Assembly: GCA_026874595.1 (NCBI GenBank)
Contig: CM049312.1
Span: forward strand, 65,068,929 to 65,132,928
Direction of reading: 5' to 3'
Length of the DNA stretch: 64,000 nucleotides
Source: Sipunculus nudus
Lineage: Eukaryota > Annelida > Sipuncula > Golfingiida > Sipunculidae
Positions 35,463 to 48,400 of the stretch are shown here, one piece after another. A model generated the notes under the pieces. It searched no databases. It was not told where the DNA came from and saw only the letters and a program-made list of their open reading frames with translations. The translations under genes and the position numbers were made by a program. Numbering within the stretch: the first letter of the stretch is position 1; each line of letters opens with the position of its first letter.

Positions 35463-37879
35463 GAGATAACAGGAAGTGAGGTACCTTGAGAGGCAACACT
35501 TAAAATATACAGAGAAGGGTTTAAATTAAGATGACACACCAGCTGCCGGTTTATTATATAAGAGTCAGAAATTGTCAACATTAACTACACTGTAGTTAGC
35601 TTAACAAAGGAGAGGATTCATCCACAAGCTTGACCAACAACTGTCACTTTTAAAACACGAAAACATAATCGTACATGTTGCAAGTTTTGGGATGATAACT
35701 CCATAATATAAAACTAAAATATCAGTACCGGTATGTTTAGAATTTGGTAATGAATCAAATATGGATTATCCCACTATTGTTTTAGTCAACAAAAAGAAAA
35801 AAAATGGGAAATAGGATTAAATACTCAGGAAAATATATTTAACGTTCTCTCACAGATAGTGATGACAAACTCCGTAACAGAGCAGACTTGTTTTAAACGT
35901 AAACTCCGTTTTAGGAAACCTTGGTAACCTTCCTAGAAAGTTAATTGATACATTATTTTTACCCAATATTGGTGTTCATTTATTTGTTCACAGAGTTGAA
36001 AGCGCAGAAGTAAAGATATTGCCTCTCTCACCACTGCATATAATAATACAAAGAAAACAGAAACAATGATCAATAGATTCTCATATGCTAAGGCAGAGTT
36101 GATAAGGAAAATTACCGAACGTCTTGATTGTACCATACATGTAGATAATTTTGACAGAGCAGATACAGAACATATGCATCCCATGATATCTACACAATAA
36201 GCCTGTACAACTTGTACTCCCTTTTTGTCATTTTATCTCGCAGCAATTAGGTCAAACCTTCCTGGTCATAAAGATTCGTTTATATTTAATTATTTGAACT
36301 TAGTAAAGTTTTTTGTTTGCATTGTATTGCTAATATTTGGATAACACGTTTTAACTGTGCTATCGCCAGACGTCAGATCATTACTGAATAAACCCGACTA
36401 ACTGACACAGGGAAGTAAAATTATAATTAATCTCAAGAATGATAGTTTAATCAGCAGAGGGATGGATCGGTTTGTTGTTTATCGTAAGAAAAGATAAAAT
36501 GTCTCGCAAATCTGTTTCAATTTCAATACATATTGAGGAAGAACGCGGGTAGATCGATGATGCGATAGGCTGGGTGAGCCCAACATTTTGGTTTATTTTT
36601 TTTTACCGTAGCGTATGGCGTAATTTGACATGCTTATTTCTAAATTGTTTGGATGTGCCTGATACATTTATTAGGCGTATGTATACACTAACTGAATACT
36701 ATAACACGACTACACTGGTGTATGTAATTTTAAAGATTAACTCTTTACTATTCAGAAACATGTTATAGAGTTAGAACAAAACACAAATACACGTCCACTA
36801 CAGTCAACATCCTTTACACATTTTCAACCGTTACCAGCGTTATAGGTTACAAGTAATTTTAAGAACTTGTATATATTTATATGTATATTAATATTCAATA
36901 CATTGACCATCGATCATCTAGTCAAGAGGTCCCCTCTGTTGAACCTCTTAGCAGTCGAGTGTAGCTCGGCAAGTTTTAGGTAGGAAGATTTTACATCAGG
37001 TTATAACCTAGTTTTTACCGCCCGCCTAGGTTTTAGGGATAAATATGCTTAAACATTATTTTGTCCAGATTTATGATATAAATTTATTAATCTATTATAA
37101 TGACTCAATTGATGCAGTCACAAGGCCTTACTGGGCTCCTGAAAGACCTAAGGTATTAGAAATGTATAATCTCCTATTGACTGGTATCATGTCTTCTCAG
37201 AGCCTGTAGGATTCTTTGTTGCTTTAGGAGCAGGAAACTATGTTTTTGTCATACATAAGATATCCTAGGCCAAGGTAATGTCTTTACCATGACCCTTTTT
37301 GTTTCAGGATGAATATTGGCTGATAAAGTCAGGCATAGTTATCTGTTCAGTGGAATGATTCAATATAACCTACAGTAGCCTTCTAGTAAGGATGGGTATC
37401 TGAAGGGAGGCTATGCTTGTGTAGAGTGATTACTCTTTATCAGGGGGATGGAGTCATATCCAGCTGCCTCACTGTATTCCTCGGAGATGTTCACATGAAC
37501 TGTAAGGCATACAATGATGCAGACAAAACTTCTTGGTTTCCTTGAAGGCAACTGTGCTTAATTTAAGCTTATTATTTTGAAAACTGCAGCCAAATACTCA
37601 ATACACAAACATTGCTCAATACACATTGCTCAAACCTTCGTTAGGCTGTACCTGGCCTGCCAGTTATTTTGTATATGTGCTGTCATAAGTTTACTTTTGC
37701 CATGGACTCTGTATTTTATTTTTGTTTTGATACGACACACTGGGCTTACATCAGCTGTAATTTGTTGTCGGATCATTAATTTATCATAGCTGATTGAGCG
37801 ATATGTCCTGTGTTTAGCCGCATTGGAAATGTTTCCTGCACACCGGGTTGCGGTTGTGCAATCTTTTTTGTGTGGTTGT

Positions 37880-37883
<4 letters not shown>

Positions 37884-37931
<48 letters not shown>

Positions 37932-37936
37932 GAGAA
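37884..37936. repeat. (GA)n microsatellite
   Basis: GA tract inside the left arm; its counterpart is the shorter (TC)n near 46353 in the right arm. Confidence 0.9.
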
Positions 37937-38306
37937 CGCTATATAATAATTGCATTTAACTCTGTTCCTCAAACATTAATGTAAGTGTACGTAAAGATTA
38001 ATAAGTTTTAAAAATTACCTATTGGACGTGTTATATGTTTTGTTATCAATACGCATTAAGCCACATTGTTCAATGCTTGGATATGAACCATAGAACAAGA
38101 ATTCGTTGTCACTATGGAGATCGAGCCTCCTGTGTATATTTCCAAAGGAGACTGATTTTTCAATACATTTCAATCAACTCAAATATGTATGTATGTATAT
38201 GCATGTCGATATATATGTATATATATAAACATTTATGTATATATTCATATATGGCATATATTATTCATGTCTTATGAATTCAAAACATTTTGGTGACAGC
38301 GCTCCA

Positions 38307-38309
<3 letters not shown>

Positions 38310-38351
<42 letters not shown>

Positions 38352-38356
38352 TATAA
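38310..38356. repeat. (TA)n microsatellite
   Basis: TA tract inside the left arm. Confidence 0.9.
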
Positions 38357-38877
38357 GATAATTAGTTAAAATAAACATGTTCATTTCTTAAATAAAATTA
38401 TATATTATTTAAAATGATATTTCATAATTATTGCATCGCATAACAAATGTATTAAGTAATCTTGAACAGGGTCCCGTATGATGTAATGGTGCTCAATGAC
38501 GCACCGCCAACGACTGAAACTGACAACACACAGAACCCTGGATGTGCACAAGTGCCGCCGCTTGTGAGCTGTTGATAGTGAAAATAGTGACTGTATGCCT
38601 ACACGTACATTGTATTGATAACATGTATATGGATCCTTAACAGAAACGTTATATGTAATGACATGCTGAGTATTACCTCCCTAGCTATTGGCCTTTCTCA
38701 GCGTAATGGCCGAACGTCGATCTGGTTCCCGTGCGAAGGCAATACCAAACAAATATCAACCATCCCCTCAGAGTATTACTTTTTAATTTTCTAACAATGC
38801 AAATGTAAAGAGAAAGTTTCCATGAAGATGAGACTATTGCATGCTGAACATTGTGTTATATTCTCTCTCTCTTTCTT

Positions 38878-38909
<32 letters not shown>

Positions 38910-38997
38910 ATATCACACACATAAATGTAAACCTGTGTATAAATGTAAGCCTATGTATCATAGCTACTGATGTAACAACTGCAATCACTTTGTTACA

Positions 38998-38999
<2 letters not shown>

Positions 39000-39046
<47 letters not shown>
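39000..39046. repeat. (TA)n microsatellite
   Basis: TA tract inside the left arm; corresponds to the TA tract at 45260-45330 in the right arm. Confidence 0.9.
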
Positions 39047-39050
<4 letters not shown>

Positions 39051-40613
39051 AATGTAATACACGTACAAGTTCAATACATCATAGTGAATGTGCTCTACCA
39101 TGTAGGGGAGCAGTAATAATGTACCATATAGTTAGTTTGATATAATAGTGTTGTCCTGCATTACTGTTTCTTGAGTTCAGCTTACCAGCCGGCACACCCT
39201 TATACGGTACAAACTGAAATAATGACATGTGTATTTAGTTCGTTTAAATAAGCTGGTGTACGCTTGGGTTTCTGGGTTCGTTGAAGTTGGCATGGTACAG
39301 GTGGCCACTGTGTTGATTGGTGTGGATTTGTAGGATTACTTGGTGCTACACTGCAAATGTTTGGCCCTGTGTTTACATGTGGTGGTCAGTTCGCTCCTAT
39401 TATTTAATGTACTCTGTTCTGGTCTGCATAAGATGAAATAATTTTCCGTGTTGCATAACTTACATTTATTTGTTGCGGTAGAGTATCCTGCCACCATTTC
39501 ATCCAACGCAGAAGTTTTTGATATGTAAATATATTTGTTGTAGCCCAGTGAAATGTTATGCATGATGTAAGATTTTACGAGGTGTGTGTCACACATGACA
39601 ATTGCGAGGCGACGCGAGGTATAGTAGATTCAAGTAGATTTGGCAGTTTGATTACGTAACTACGCCATATGTGGGACAAATATATATAACTGAACAATTT
39701 TGAAAGAATAAGTGTAGTGGTAATTAAAAAAATATTTTTGCAGGAAGATTTACATGTTATGGTAAACTCCACAGCAAATCATGACGTTACCCCACATCGC
39801 GCCTTGGAGAATGCAATACGTAACATTACAGAAACCACAAAATTTTCCACAGACTTCTAACTCTGATGGTCCTAAAACCAACACAGTCAATGGCCTTAAC
39901 GCTTCCTTCCAGTAAAAATAAATAACGATAGTATTTTTCTTTGTTGTATTATTGATCATTCACCAGGTCTTATTTTACCTTTGTAATATCAAATACAATT
40001 GTAATTAAAAATATCTACCGTGAGACATTACACCCATAAAGTTTAGAAATTGTGCACAAATAAAATGTAAAATGTAAAATGTAAAAGTAGATTTCCTGGT
40101 AGCTATTTAAATGCTTGATAATAAAACGTGCAGGGTCTTCTCCTCCTTTCAGATTACGCCCCCCCCCCTGAAATTTAAGATCGATTTTATCCCCCCCCCC
40201 TCCGGGGTAGGTATAGCCTGAATCTTATACCAGGTTACCCCTGCATGCACTTGTCAAATTAACATTCGCCTCCCCCGAATGATCTTTAGCTAAAATGATT
40301 GATTCTGGCCATTGAAAAACATGATATATTCATGAGATTAATAATCTCAATAATATATATATATATATGCATATAGTCAATTAACATAAGGACTCAGCAC
40401 ATAATCCCTATAAACCTTGCAAACCACTACAAACCACATAGTTTGTTTCCTAATTACAACTTGTATGGTTTCTACATAACGTGATTATTTAAAATGGTGT
40501 CTCTACTCTACTTATATTCATTGACTGTTTTGGGCCAACACCCGGAGAATTAAGAAATGTTTATATATAAATATGCTGTCCTTACAAAACAGCACTGTCG
40601 TACAATATCATGA

Positions 40614-40722
40614 AGTCAAACTAACTATATATGGTACATTATTAATGTTTCGGCCACTGCATGGTAGAACAGTTTTACTGACTGTGATGTATTGAATTCT
40701 TTATGTATTACATTGATTTTTT

Positions 40723-40771
<49 letters not shown>
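40614..40771 (+). repeat. Third, truncated copy of the inverted-repeat inner end
   Basis: TCAAACTAACTATAT, TGGTACATTATTA, CATGGTAGAAC, TGATGTATTGAA and a following (TA)n occur in the same order and orientation as in the right-arm end at about 44367-44490. Confidence 0.75.
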
Positions 40772-40773
<2 letters not shown>

Positions 40774-41272
40774 CTTTAACTGTATTTGTGGTCCCTTTAT
40801 CAAGTTTATTAGTAAAACATGTAATTATATAACAAAAACGTGAATCACACGATGGATAATCTTATTTAAAACAATTTCATTATATACTATACAACGTGAG
40901 GTAATCTAAAATCAAGTACACCCCCATGTCATCTGACAGCGATGTCAAGAGTTCAGGGATAATATAAATCGCTACACTGCCATGGGCTGGAGTCCCCGTA
41001 TGAATTTATATGGGAAATCTGGAATGAGAAGGCTCTCACTTACATGTTCTCTAATCTCTATTTCAGAGTAGTGATGCTAATTTTCACAAGATTTATTCCA
41101 ATCAAAGATGTTTTTTTTCAAGTGTTTCCACTTCGTAAACTAAAGCTTGAATGTCATCATTTAAACCCTGCGTTCTATATCTGATGAGCCATGCAATACA
41201 TAATTCATATGTTATGTCGAATGTATAGATAAAATAATCCCGGGAAAGGTTCAATTTTGGGAGTTTTACATA

Positions 41273-41274
<2 letters not shown>

Positions 41275-41336
<62 letters not shown>
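41275..41336. repeat. (TA)n microsatellite
   Basis: TA tract, followed by a short GTGTGTG segment. Confidence 0.9.
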
Positions 41337-41338
<2 letters not shown>

Positions 41339-42499
41339 GTGTGTGTGAGTGCGTGTGTGAAAATTATAAAAGTGTTTAGTTTTTCTTTCAATGGAGAGAC
41401 AATGCAAGAGAAATGTGGTTTTTCTGTGAATGAAAAATAATAATACCCAGTATCTCCTATTATTATTAGTAGCTATCCAATACTGGACAATCCGTTTGTT
41501 GACAGAAATAAAATTAATACAAGCACAACTGAATCCTTGGCAGGTCTTCTATTCTTGACTGCTGGAAATAAGAAAACGCACAAACAGGGGTATATGACGA
41601 TAAATGTACAACGAAAATTGAAGAGTTGAACGTCCACAATGCCGAAATGCAAGCGAAGCCGCGTTGTGTCAAGACGGAGACCTGACCTCTGGCTAGGGGA
41701 GACGTGACGTTTCATTCCCGGAGTGCAGGTGGCCCGACCATCCTGAGGGCTTAAATTAGGACCCTCTTAAAGAAGCAAGTCGGCCGGTCAGCCTGCGTCC
41801 GGGAATTGTAAAATTCCAAGAGTTCCTGCCCATCACGGTTTAACTGAAATGTCCCCTTCTTGTATCTGTAATGTGAAAAATGTAAAAAAATCGAATCTTT
41901 GCTAAAAAATGGAAAGCCCAGTTTTTAAGGAGTCTGGAGTTGTAAGTAAACAGGAAAAAAACATATGAGGCCTTAGTTCCATGGTGGGTGAGGATTATGA
42001 ATATAATATTTTGACCCCAAAGAAAGAAATCCTAGCTGGAAAAGCCATGGGACGGGCTCTTTTTTATACCCGAAACGCTGGAAGAGGCTGGAGAATGAAT
42101 GAAGGAGAGGGCCATTTTGAGTCCAAATACCTGGAAAATTGCAATTAAAAAAATCACAGAGACCTTATTAACGTGCTCCAGCTTAGGAAACGGTCATTAA
42201 AATATTGTCGGGAATCCATATTATCCTACCAGTGGACTGGGATAGCCCAGAAACCCGCAATTATAAGGGTTCCCTTAAAATGTTATGCCAATTTTATTTA
42301 ATTATCTAATACATATGTCTATATGGGTCTGTTTAAAACGCAGGGATTGAATGAGTGTATTGGTTAGAAGATGGTGATAGTTTCTTTATTAATCACCAAA
42401 TGTAAGCAAAAGTACAATTTATTTATTATATTATATATTTCGATAAGGACCTGTAAATTCTATATACCTGGACGGATTTTGCATATACCTGCATCTATC

Positions 42500-42975
42500 T
42501 ATGTGCACATGTTGCTTAAGAAAAGTTGTCTATGTGAACTTGTTATCTAATGGAAGTTGTCTATGTCGACAAGTTATGCACTTGTTGTCCGTGGAAGTTG
42601 TTGTTAACGAGCAGTTGTCTATGTGCAATTGTTGTCTTCGAGCAGTTGTCCATGTGCACTTGTTGTCTAATGGAAGTTGTCTATGTGCAATTGTTGTCTA
42701 AGGGCATTTGTCTACGTGTTAGGTTGTCTAAGAGCAGATGTCTATGTGCATCAGTTGTCTAATGGCGGTTGTCTATGTGCATTTGTTGTCCAATTTAAGT
42801 TGTCTACGTGCTCAAGTTGTCTAAGAGCAGTTGTCTATGTGCTCAAGCTGTCTAAGAGCAGTTGTCCATGTGCACTTGTTGTCTAATGGAAGTTGTCTAT
42901 GTGCACTTTTTGTCTAATAGAAGTTGTCTATGTGCAATTGTTGTTTACGGGCAGTTGTCTATGTGCAATTGATGA
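42500..42975. repeat. 31-bp minisatellite, about 14-15 copies
   Basis: The approximate unit is AGTTGTCTATGTGCAATTG followed by TTGTCTAATGGA, with alternative TCTAAGAGC and GTGCTCAAG variants. The units are contiguous, with no unique spacers, so it is not a CRISPR array. Three overlapping Cys/Val/Leu-rich frames over it are repeat artefacts; the 31-bp period shifts frame at each unit. Confidence 0.85.
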
Positions 42976-43683
42976 GTACAATACATAATTGCCCGTTGTA
43001 GCATATTGTTGGTGGTTGAAATCCTGTGTTTATTAGAACAGGGTGAATGGCTTGTTTTTCCTGAATATTGGTGTAAATCCTGACTGAATGACAGCAGAAC
43101 GATTAGTGTGTGAGCATTATTGCAGCTGTGAGGTGGAAAAGCAGATGAATGAAAATCACCAGATTCCAGTCTGAGCACTTTTTTGAAATTTCAAAGTGGT
43201 GTGAGACTTTTTCCTGAAGGAGTTGGGCACTGTGATTTACAATGCGAGCTCTCGGGTACCAGAGGAATGCTATGGTGCAAAAACCAGGTGTATGGGTTGA
43301 AAATTCTGGAAATCTTCAGCCCAGAAAGGCCAATTAGACATGCTTTAAATATGTCGTTCTCCGACAAAACTCCTTGAGGTCCCAAATCGGAGCAGGATAA
43401 AAAGGCCGGTGTCGGTTCATGTTACCTGTGATTGTAATAATATTGCGGGTGAACCAAGCCCGTGTGTTGATATTTGTGTCAATTATCATGAAAAAGCAAT
43501 ATTCTGAATATTAGCTGAATATATAATAATAAAGATATGAATCTGTTTATTGAATAAAACATTTCAATGAATTTTATGTTATTTTGTTGCGTTTTCGGTT
43601 AATAAACCGTACCATTTAAACCTATGCAGTATCCAGATGTGTCAATATGTCAAATAAAAATATATTTTTTTAAGAATTGGGTT

Positions 43684-43701
43684 GGGGGGGGGGGGGGGGG
43701 C
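43684..43701. repeat. Poly-G tract
   Basis: G homopolymer of about 17. Confidence 0.85.
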
Positions 43702-43983
43702 TTTGTCGGTTGTCTTAACTTTCAGGTTTCCACCGGTATCCCGGCCTTCGGGCAGGGTACAATGGAAGCCAGACATTTTTTTTAAATTAAGATATTTTAG
43801 GCTGTAATCGTCTTAAATCGTCCGTGTCAAATTCTTTAGGAAATTGTCAACTGTCAGTCGAGCCCAAACAATGGCCCGGTTTACTACTGGGGTCACACGA
43901 GGTCATCCTTCCCAGGAACACAAAAATACCCCCCGACCCCAAAACCAAATTCAAATTAAAAAAAAACAACCGTCCTCCCCCTC

Positions 43984-44293
43984 AAAATAGCCACAAAACA
44001 TTTATAAACTTACATGTTTACTAACCCCCGCCCCAGAATATTCCAACAAAATTCACGCCCCATCCACGCCCCGACCTCTCATTTATCACCCCCCCCCCCA
44101 AAAAAAAGAGACACAAACAAAAAACAAATTCAAATTTTCCCGACCGCCACTCAAGTAAACAAAAATATTTATTTTTCTAATATATTTTAATATGCATAAA
44201 TATATAATGGCCGACAAAATCCACCAAATATTTTTTTTCACGCTCCCGCACACCTGTCCTCACGCCTGCATATTTTTTTAAAATTAAAAGCAA
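43984..44293 (+). repeat. 310-bp direct repeat, copy A
   Basis: Matches 44491-44800 closely from AAAATAGCCACAAAACATTT to ATTAAAAGCAA, including CACGCCCCATCCACGCCCCG. It abuts the start of the right arm exactly at 44294. Confidence 0.88.
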
Positions 44294-44448
44294 TACCGTA
44301 TAAGGGTGTGCCGGCTGGTAAGCTGAACTCAAGAAACAGTAATTTAGGACAACACTATTATATCAAACTAACTATATGGTACATTATTACTGTTCCCCTA
44401 CATGGTAGAGCACATTCACTATGATGTATTGAACTTGTACGTGTTATA

Positions 44449-44490
<42 letters not shown>

Positions 44491-44497
<7 letters not shown>

Positions 44498-44800
44498 CCA
44501 CAAAACATTTATATACTTACATGTTTACTTATCCCCATCTAAGAATATTCCAACAAAATTCACGCCCCATCCACGCCCCGCCCTCTCATTTATCACCCAT
44601 CCCCTAAAAAAAAACACAAACAAAAAACAAATTCAAATTTTTCCGACCGCCACTAAAGTAAACAAAAATATTTATTTTCTAATATATTTTAATATGCATA
44701 AATATATAATGGCCAACAAAATAAATCCACCATACATTTTTTTCACGCTCGCGCACACCTGTCCTCACGCCTGCATATTTTTTTTTAATATTAAAAGCAA
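44491..44800 (+). repeat. 310-bp direct repeat, copy A' (inside the right arm)
   Basis: Second copy of 43984-44293. It begins directly after the (TA)n that ends the first arm segment (44294-44490). Confidence 0.88.
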
Positions 44801-45227
44801 CACACCCAATATTTTAGGCAAAATAAATATATTTATTTCTGTTTAAAAAATTCCATCTTCCCTCTGGGTTGCCTTCCTCCTTCCTTCATTCCTCTCACTC
44901 CCACGCCCGCAACCATGCAGATCTCTCAAATACAACTCGTTTGATGTCATTTCACATTTTATTGTCCTTCCGCAACTGTCGTTTAGCAGAAATCACCAGC
45001 TGCCAGTCAACGGAATTCCCGTCAGTCCCCCTGCCGGAGGGGGCTTCTGCCTCCGCCCGGGCCATTCACTACGCTTCGGCCTTTCGAAATCAGTTCGGCG
45101 ACGTCAAAACGAAAGGTCTCACTCACACCTCCTGGGGGGTCTTCCGGTGCTGGCCTAAAACATGTTCTGTTCCATCATAACCAATAAAAAATAACAAATC
45201 GCATATGTTAAAATATGTTAATTACTA
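44801..45227. other. Unique block interrupting the right arm
   Basis: About 430 bp, noticeably GC-richer than its surroundings from 44870 to 45170. It has a 103-codon plus-strand open frame (44869-45180) followed closely by CCAATAAAAAATAAC, which includes a polyadenylation-like hexamer. I do not recognise the predicted protein. After it the arm resumes near TGTATTGACCTTGTACGTG. It could be host DNA carried with the 310-bp repeat or a small insertion. Confidence 0.45.
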
Positions 45228-45259
45228 ACTTGTATTGACCTTGTACGTGTATTACATGG

Positions 45260-45260
45260 A

Positions 45261-45329
<69 letters not shown>

Positions 45330-45330
45330 T
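45260..45330. repeat. (TA)n microsatellite
   Basis: TA tract inside the right arm. Confidence 0.9.
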
Positions 45331-45439
45331 ATATATGTATATATATATAATGTATATATATGTAAAAATGTGATTGCTGATACGTCGGTAGCTATGATAC
45401 ACAGGCTTACATTTATACACAGGTTTACATTCATGTGTG

Positions 45440-45445
<6 letters not shown>

Positions 45446-45496
<51 letters not shown>
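45446..45496. repeat. (GA)n microsatellite
   Basis: About 25 GA units; counterpart of the (CT)n near 38866. Confidence 0.9.
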
Positions 45497-45499
<3 letters not shown>

Positions 45500-48400
45500 A
45501 AAGACTCTATTCAGCACGCAGTTGTCTCATCTTCATGGAAACTTTCTCTTTACATTTGCAATGTTAGAAAATTAAAAAATTAATATTCTGAGGGTATGGT
45601 TGATATTTATGTAAACTGGCTTGTTTGGTATTGCCTACGCACGGGAACCAGACGTTCGGCCATTACGCTGAGAAAGGCCAATAGCTAGGGAGGCAATACT
45701 CAGCATGTCATTACATATATCATTTCTGTTAAACATCCATATACATGTTATCAATACAATGTACGTGTAGGCATACAGTCACTATTTTCACAATCAACAG
45801 CTCACAAGCGCCGGCACTTGTGCACATCCAGGGGTCTGGTATGTTGTCAGTTTCAGTCTTTGGCGGTGCGTCATTGAGCTCAAAGAAATCACGCAGAATC
45901 CTGTTCAAGATGACTTAATACCTTTATGTTATGCGATGTAATAATTATGAAATAGCATATTAAAAAAAATATATAATTTAATTAAAAAAAGGAACAGACT
46001 TATTTTCACTAATTATGTTATATATACATATATTTATTCTGGAGCGCTGTCACCAAAATGTTACATAAATAATATGTGCTATATATAAATATATACATGT
46101 ATATATATGAGTTGATTGAAATGTATTGAGAAATCAGTCTCCTTTGGAAATACACACCAGGAGGCTCGATCGCCATAGTGACAACGAATTCTTCTTCTCT
46201 GGTTCAAATCCAAGGATTGGACAATGTGGCTTAATGTGTATTTATAAACAACCATATAACACGTCCAATTGGTATTTTTCAAAACTTAATAATCTTTACG
46301 TACACTTACATTAATGTTTGGGGAGCAAACATAGTTAAATGCAATTATTATATAGCTTTCTCTCTCTCTCTCTCTCTGCCACAACCACACAAAAAAGATT
46401 GCACAACCGCAACCAGGTGTACAGGAAACATTTCCAATGCGGTAAAAAACAGGACATATCGCTCCATCAGATAGGATAAAATAATGATCTCACATCAAGT
46501 TAAGGCTGATGTAGGCCCATTGAGTCGTATAAAAATAAAAATAAAATACAGAGTCCATGAAAACAGTAAACTTATGACTACACATATTTATAATCACTAT
46601 CAGGCCAGGTATGACCTGAAGAAGGCTTGAGAAAGGTACATTGATTGTGTATTGAGTCTTTCACTGCAGTTTTCAAAATAACAAGCTTAAATAAAGCACA
46701 GTTGCTTTCACGGAAACCCAGAAGTTTTCTTCATCATTGTCTGTATCATTGTATGCCTTACAGTTCATATGAACTTCTCCGAGGAATACAGTGAGGCAGC
46801 AGGATATGACTCCATTCCACTGATAAATAGTTATCACTCTACAAAGCATGACCTCCCTCCAGATACCCACCCTTAATACAGGGCTACTGTAGGTTCTATT
46901 GAATCATTCCACAGAACAGATAGCTATGCCTGAGCTTATTAGCAAATAACCATCTGAAAACAAAAAGGGTCATGGTAATGACATTACCTGGGCCTGGGTT
47001 ATCTTATGTAACACAAAAACATCGTTTCCTGCGAATCCCACAGGCTCTGAGAAGACATGATACCAGTCAATAGGACATCATACATTTCTAATACCTTAGG
47101 CCTTCCAGGAGCCCAGTAAGGCCTTGTGACTGCTCAACTGAGCCATTATAATAGAGTAATAAATTTAGATCATAAATCTGGATAAAATAATGTTTAAGCG
47201 TATTTGTGCCTAACGCCTAGGCGGGGCAGTAAAAACCAGGTTATAACCTGTTGTAAAATCTTCCCACCTTAAGTTCTAAATATTACTTGTATCCTAAAAC
47301 ACTTGTAAGGGTTGAAAAATGTGTAAAAGATATTGACTGTAATTGAAGTGTTATTGAATTTTGTTCGAACTCTAACTTAAATCTAAATAGTAAAGAGCTA
47401 ATCTTTAAGATGATATACACCAGTGTAGTCGTGTTTTAGTAGTCAGTTAGTATGTATATACACCTAAAAATGTGTCAGGCAGCTCCCAACAATTTTCAGA
47501 TTAGCATGTCAAATCAGGATATAAGCAAGGTATAAAAATTAAACCAAAATGTTGCCAAGGTCTCACCCAGCCTATCGCATCATCAATCTACCCGCGTTTT
47601 TCCTCAATTTGTAGGGAAATTGAAATAGATTTTCGAAACATCTGATCTTTTCTTACGATAAACAATAACCTGATCTACCCATCTGCTGAATAAACTTTCT
47701 TTGATCATATTAATTATAATTTTACTTCCCCGTGTCAGCTAATCGGGTTTATTTTGTGTTTAAAGTAAGTAGACTAAAACATATGAAAAGAATAATTACA
47801 ATCCAACACTATATATTCATTTATTAATTATGCTCTTTATTAACCTTTTACTAATAAACTTAGTACAAGAATATAATAATGCCATGAAATATTATATAAT
47901 TTGTTGAGCCATATACTTAAAAACAGCAATGATATGACGTCTTGCGATAGAACAGTAAAAACGTGTTATCCAAATATTAGCAATACAATACAAACACATT
48001 TACTTATTTCAATATATAAACGAATCTTAATTACCAGCAAGGTTTGACCTAATTGCCCCGAGAAAAAAAATTGAACCAAAATGGAGAACTAGTTGTACTA
48101 GCTTATTGTGCAGATATCATGGGTAGCATATGTTCTAAATCTGCCATGTCAAAATTATCTACATACATGCTACAATCAAGACATTCGGTAATTTCCCTTA
48201 TCAACTCTGCCTGAGCATATGAGAATCTATTGATCTTGTTTTTTGTTCTCTCTGTATCATTTTATACAGTTGTGAGAGAGGCAATATCTTTACTTCTGCG
48301 CTTCCAACTCTGTGAACCATAAAATTAACAACTATATTAGATATAAATAAAGTATCCACTTACTTTCTAGGAAGGTTACCAAGGCTTCCTAAAACAGAGT

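Larger units (their letters stand above)
35401..39209 (+). repeat. Left arm of a giant inverted repeat (about 3.8 kb)
   Basis: Matches 44294-48910 in reverse orientation along its whole length. Landmarks: the (TA)n at 35401-35457 pairs with 48853-48910; AGTCAGAAATTGTCAACA near 35560; CTAGAAAG region near 35930; CGATGATGCGATAGGCTGGG near 36555; TATTCCTCGGAGATGTTCAC near 37478; the (GA)n at 37884-37936; GGCCTTTCTCAGCGTAATGG near 38690; the (CT)n near 38866; GCCGGCACACCCTTATACGG near 39188. By eye the arms differ by substitutions and small indels, on the order of 10-15 percent, so they are not a recent duplication. No full-length transposase frame is present. Confidence 0.88.
39210..44293. other. 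Spacer between the inverted-repeat arms
   Basis: About 5.1 kb with no convincing gene. Short minus-strand frames at 39336-39959 are not recognised. It contains a third partial copy of the arm end (40614-40771), a (TA)n tract, the 31-bp minisatellite (42500-42975), a poly-G run near 43684 and the first copy of a 310-bp direct repeat at its 3' edge. Confidence 0.6.

Noticed and set aside
37200-37540. C1q-like peptide in the left arm (GFFVALGAGNYVFVIHK)
   Set aside because: The resemblance is short, stops are close on both sides, and the right-arm counterpart has a deletion, so no domain call is justified.
39336-39959. Three consecutive minus-strand frames in the inverted-repeat spacer, considered as a broken transposase
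   Set aside because: No DDE or helix-turn-helix signature was recognised, and the frames do not join convincingly.
42500-42975. Possible CRISPR-like array or Cys-rich repeat protein
   Set aside because: The units are contiguous without unique spacers, and the 31-bp period changes reading frame at each unit. It is a minisatellite in an animal genome.
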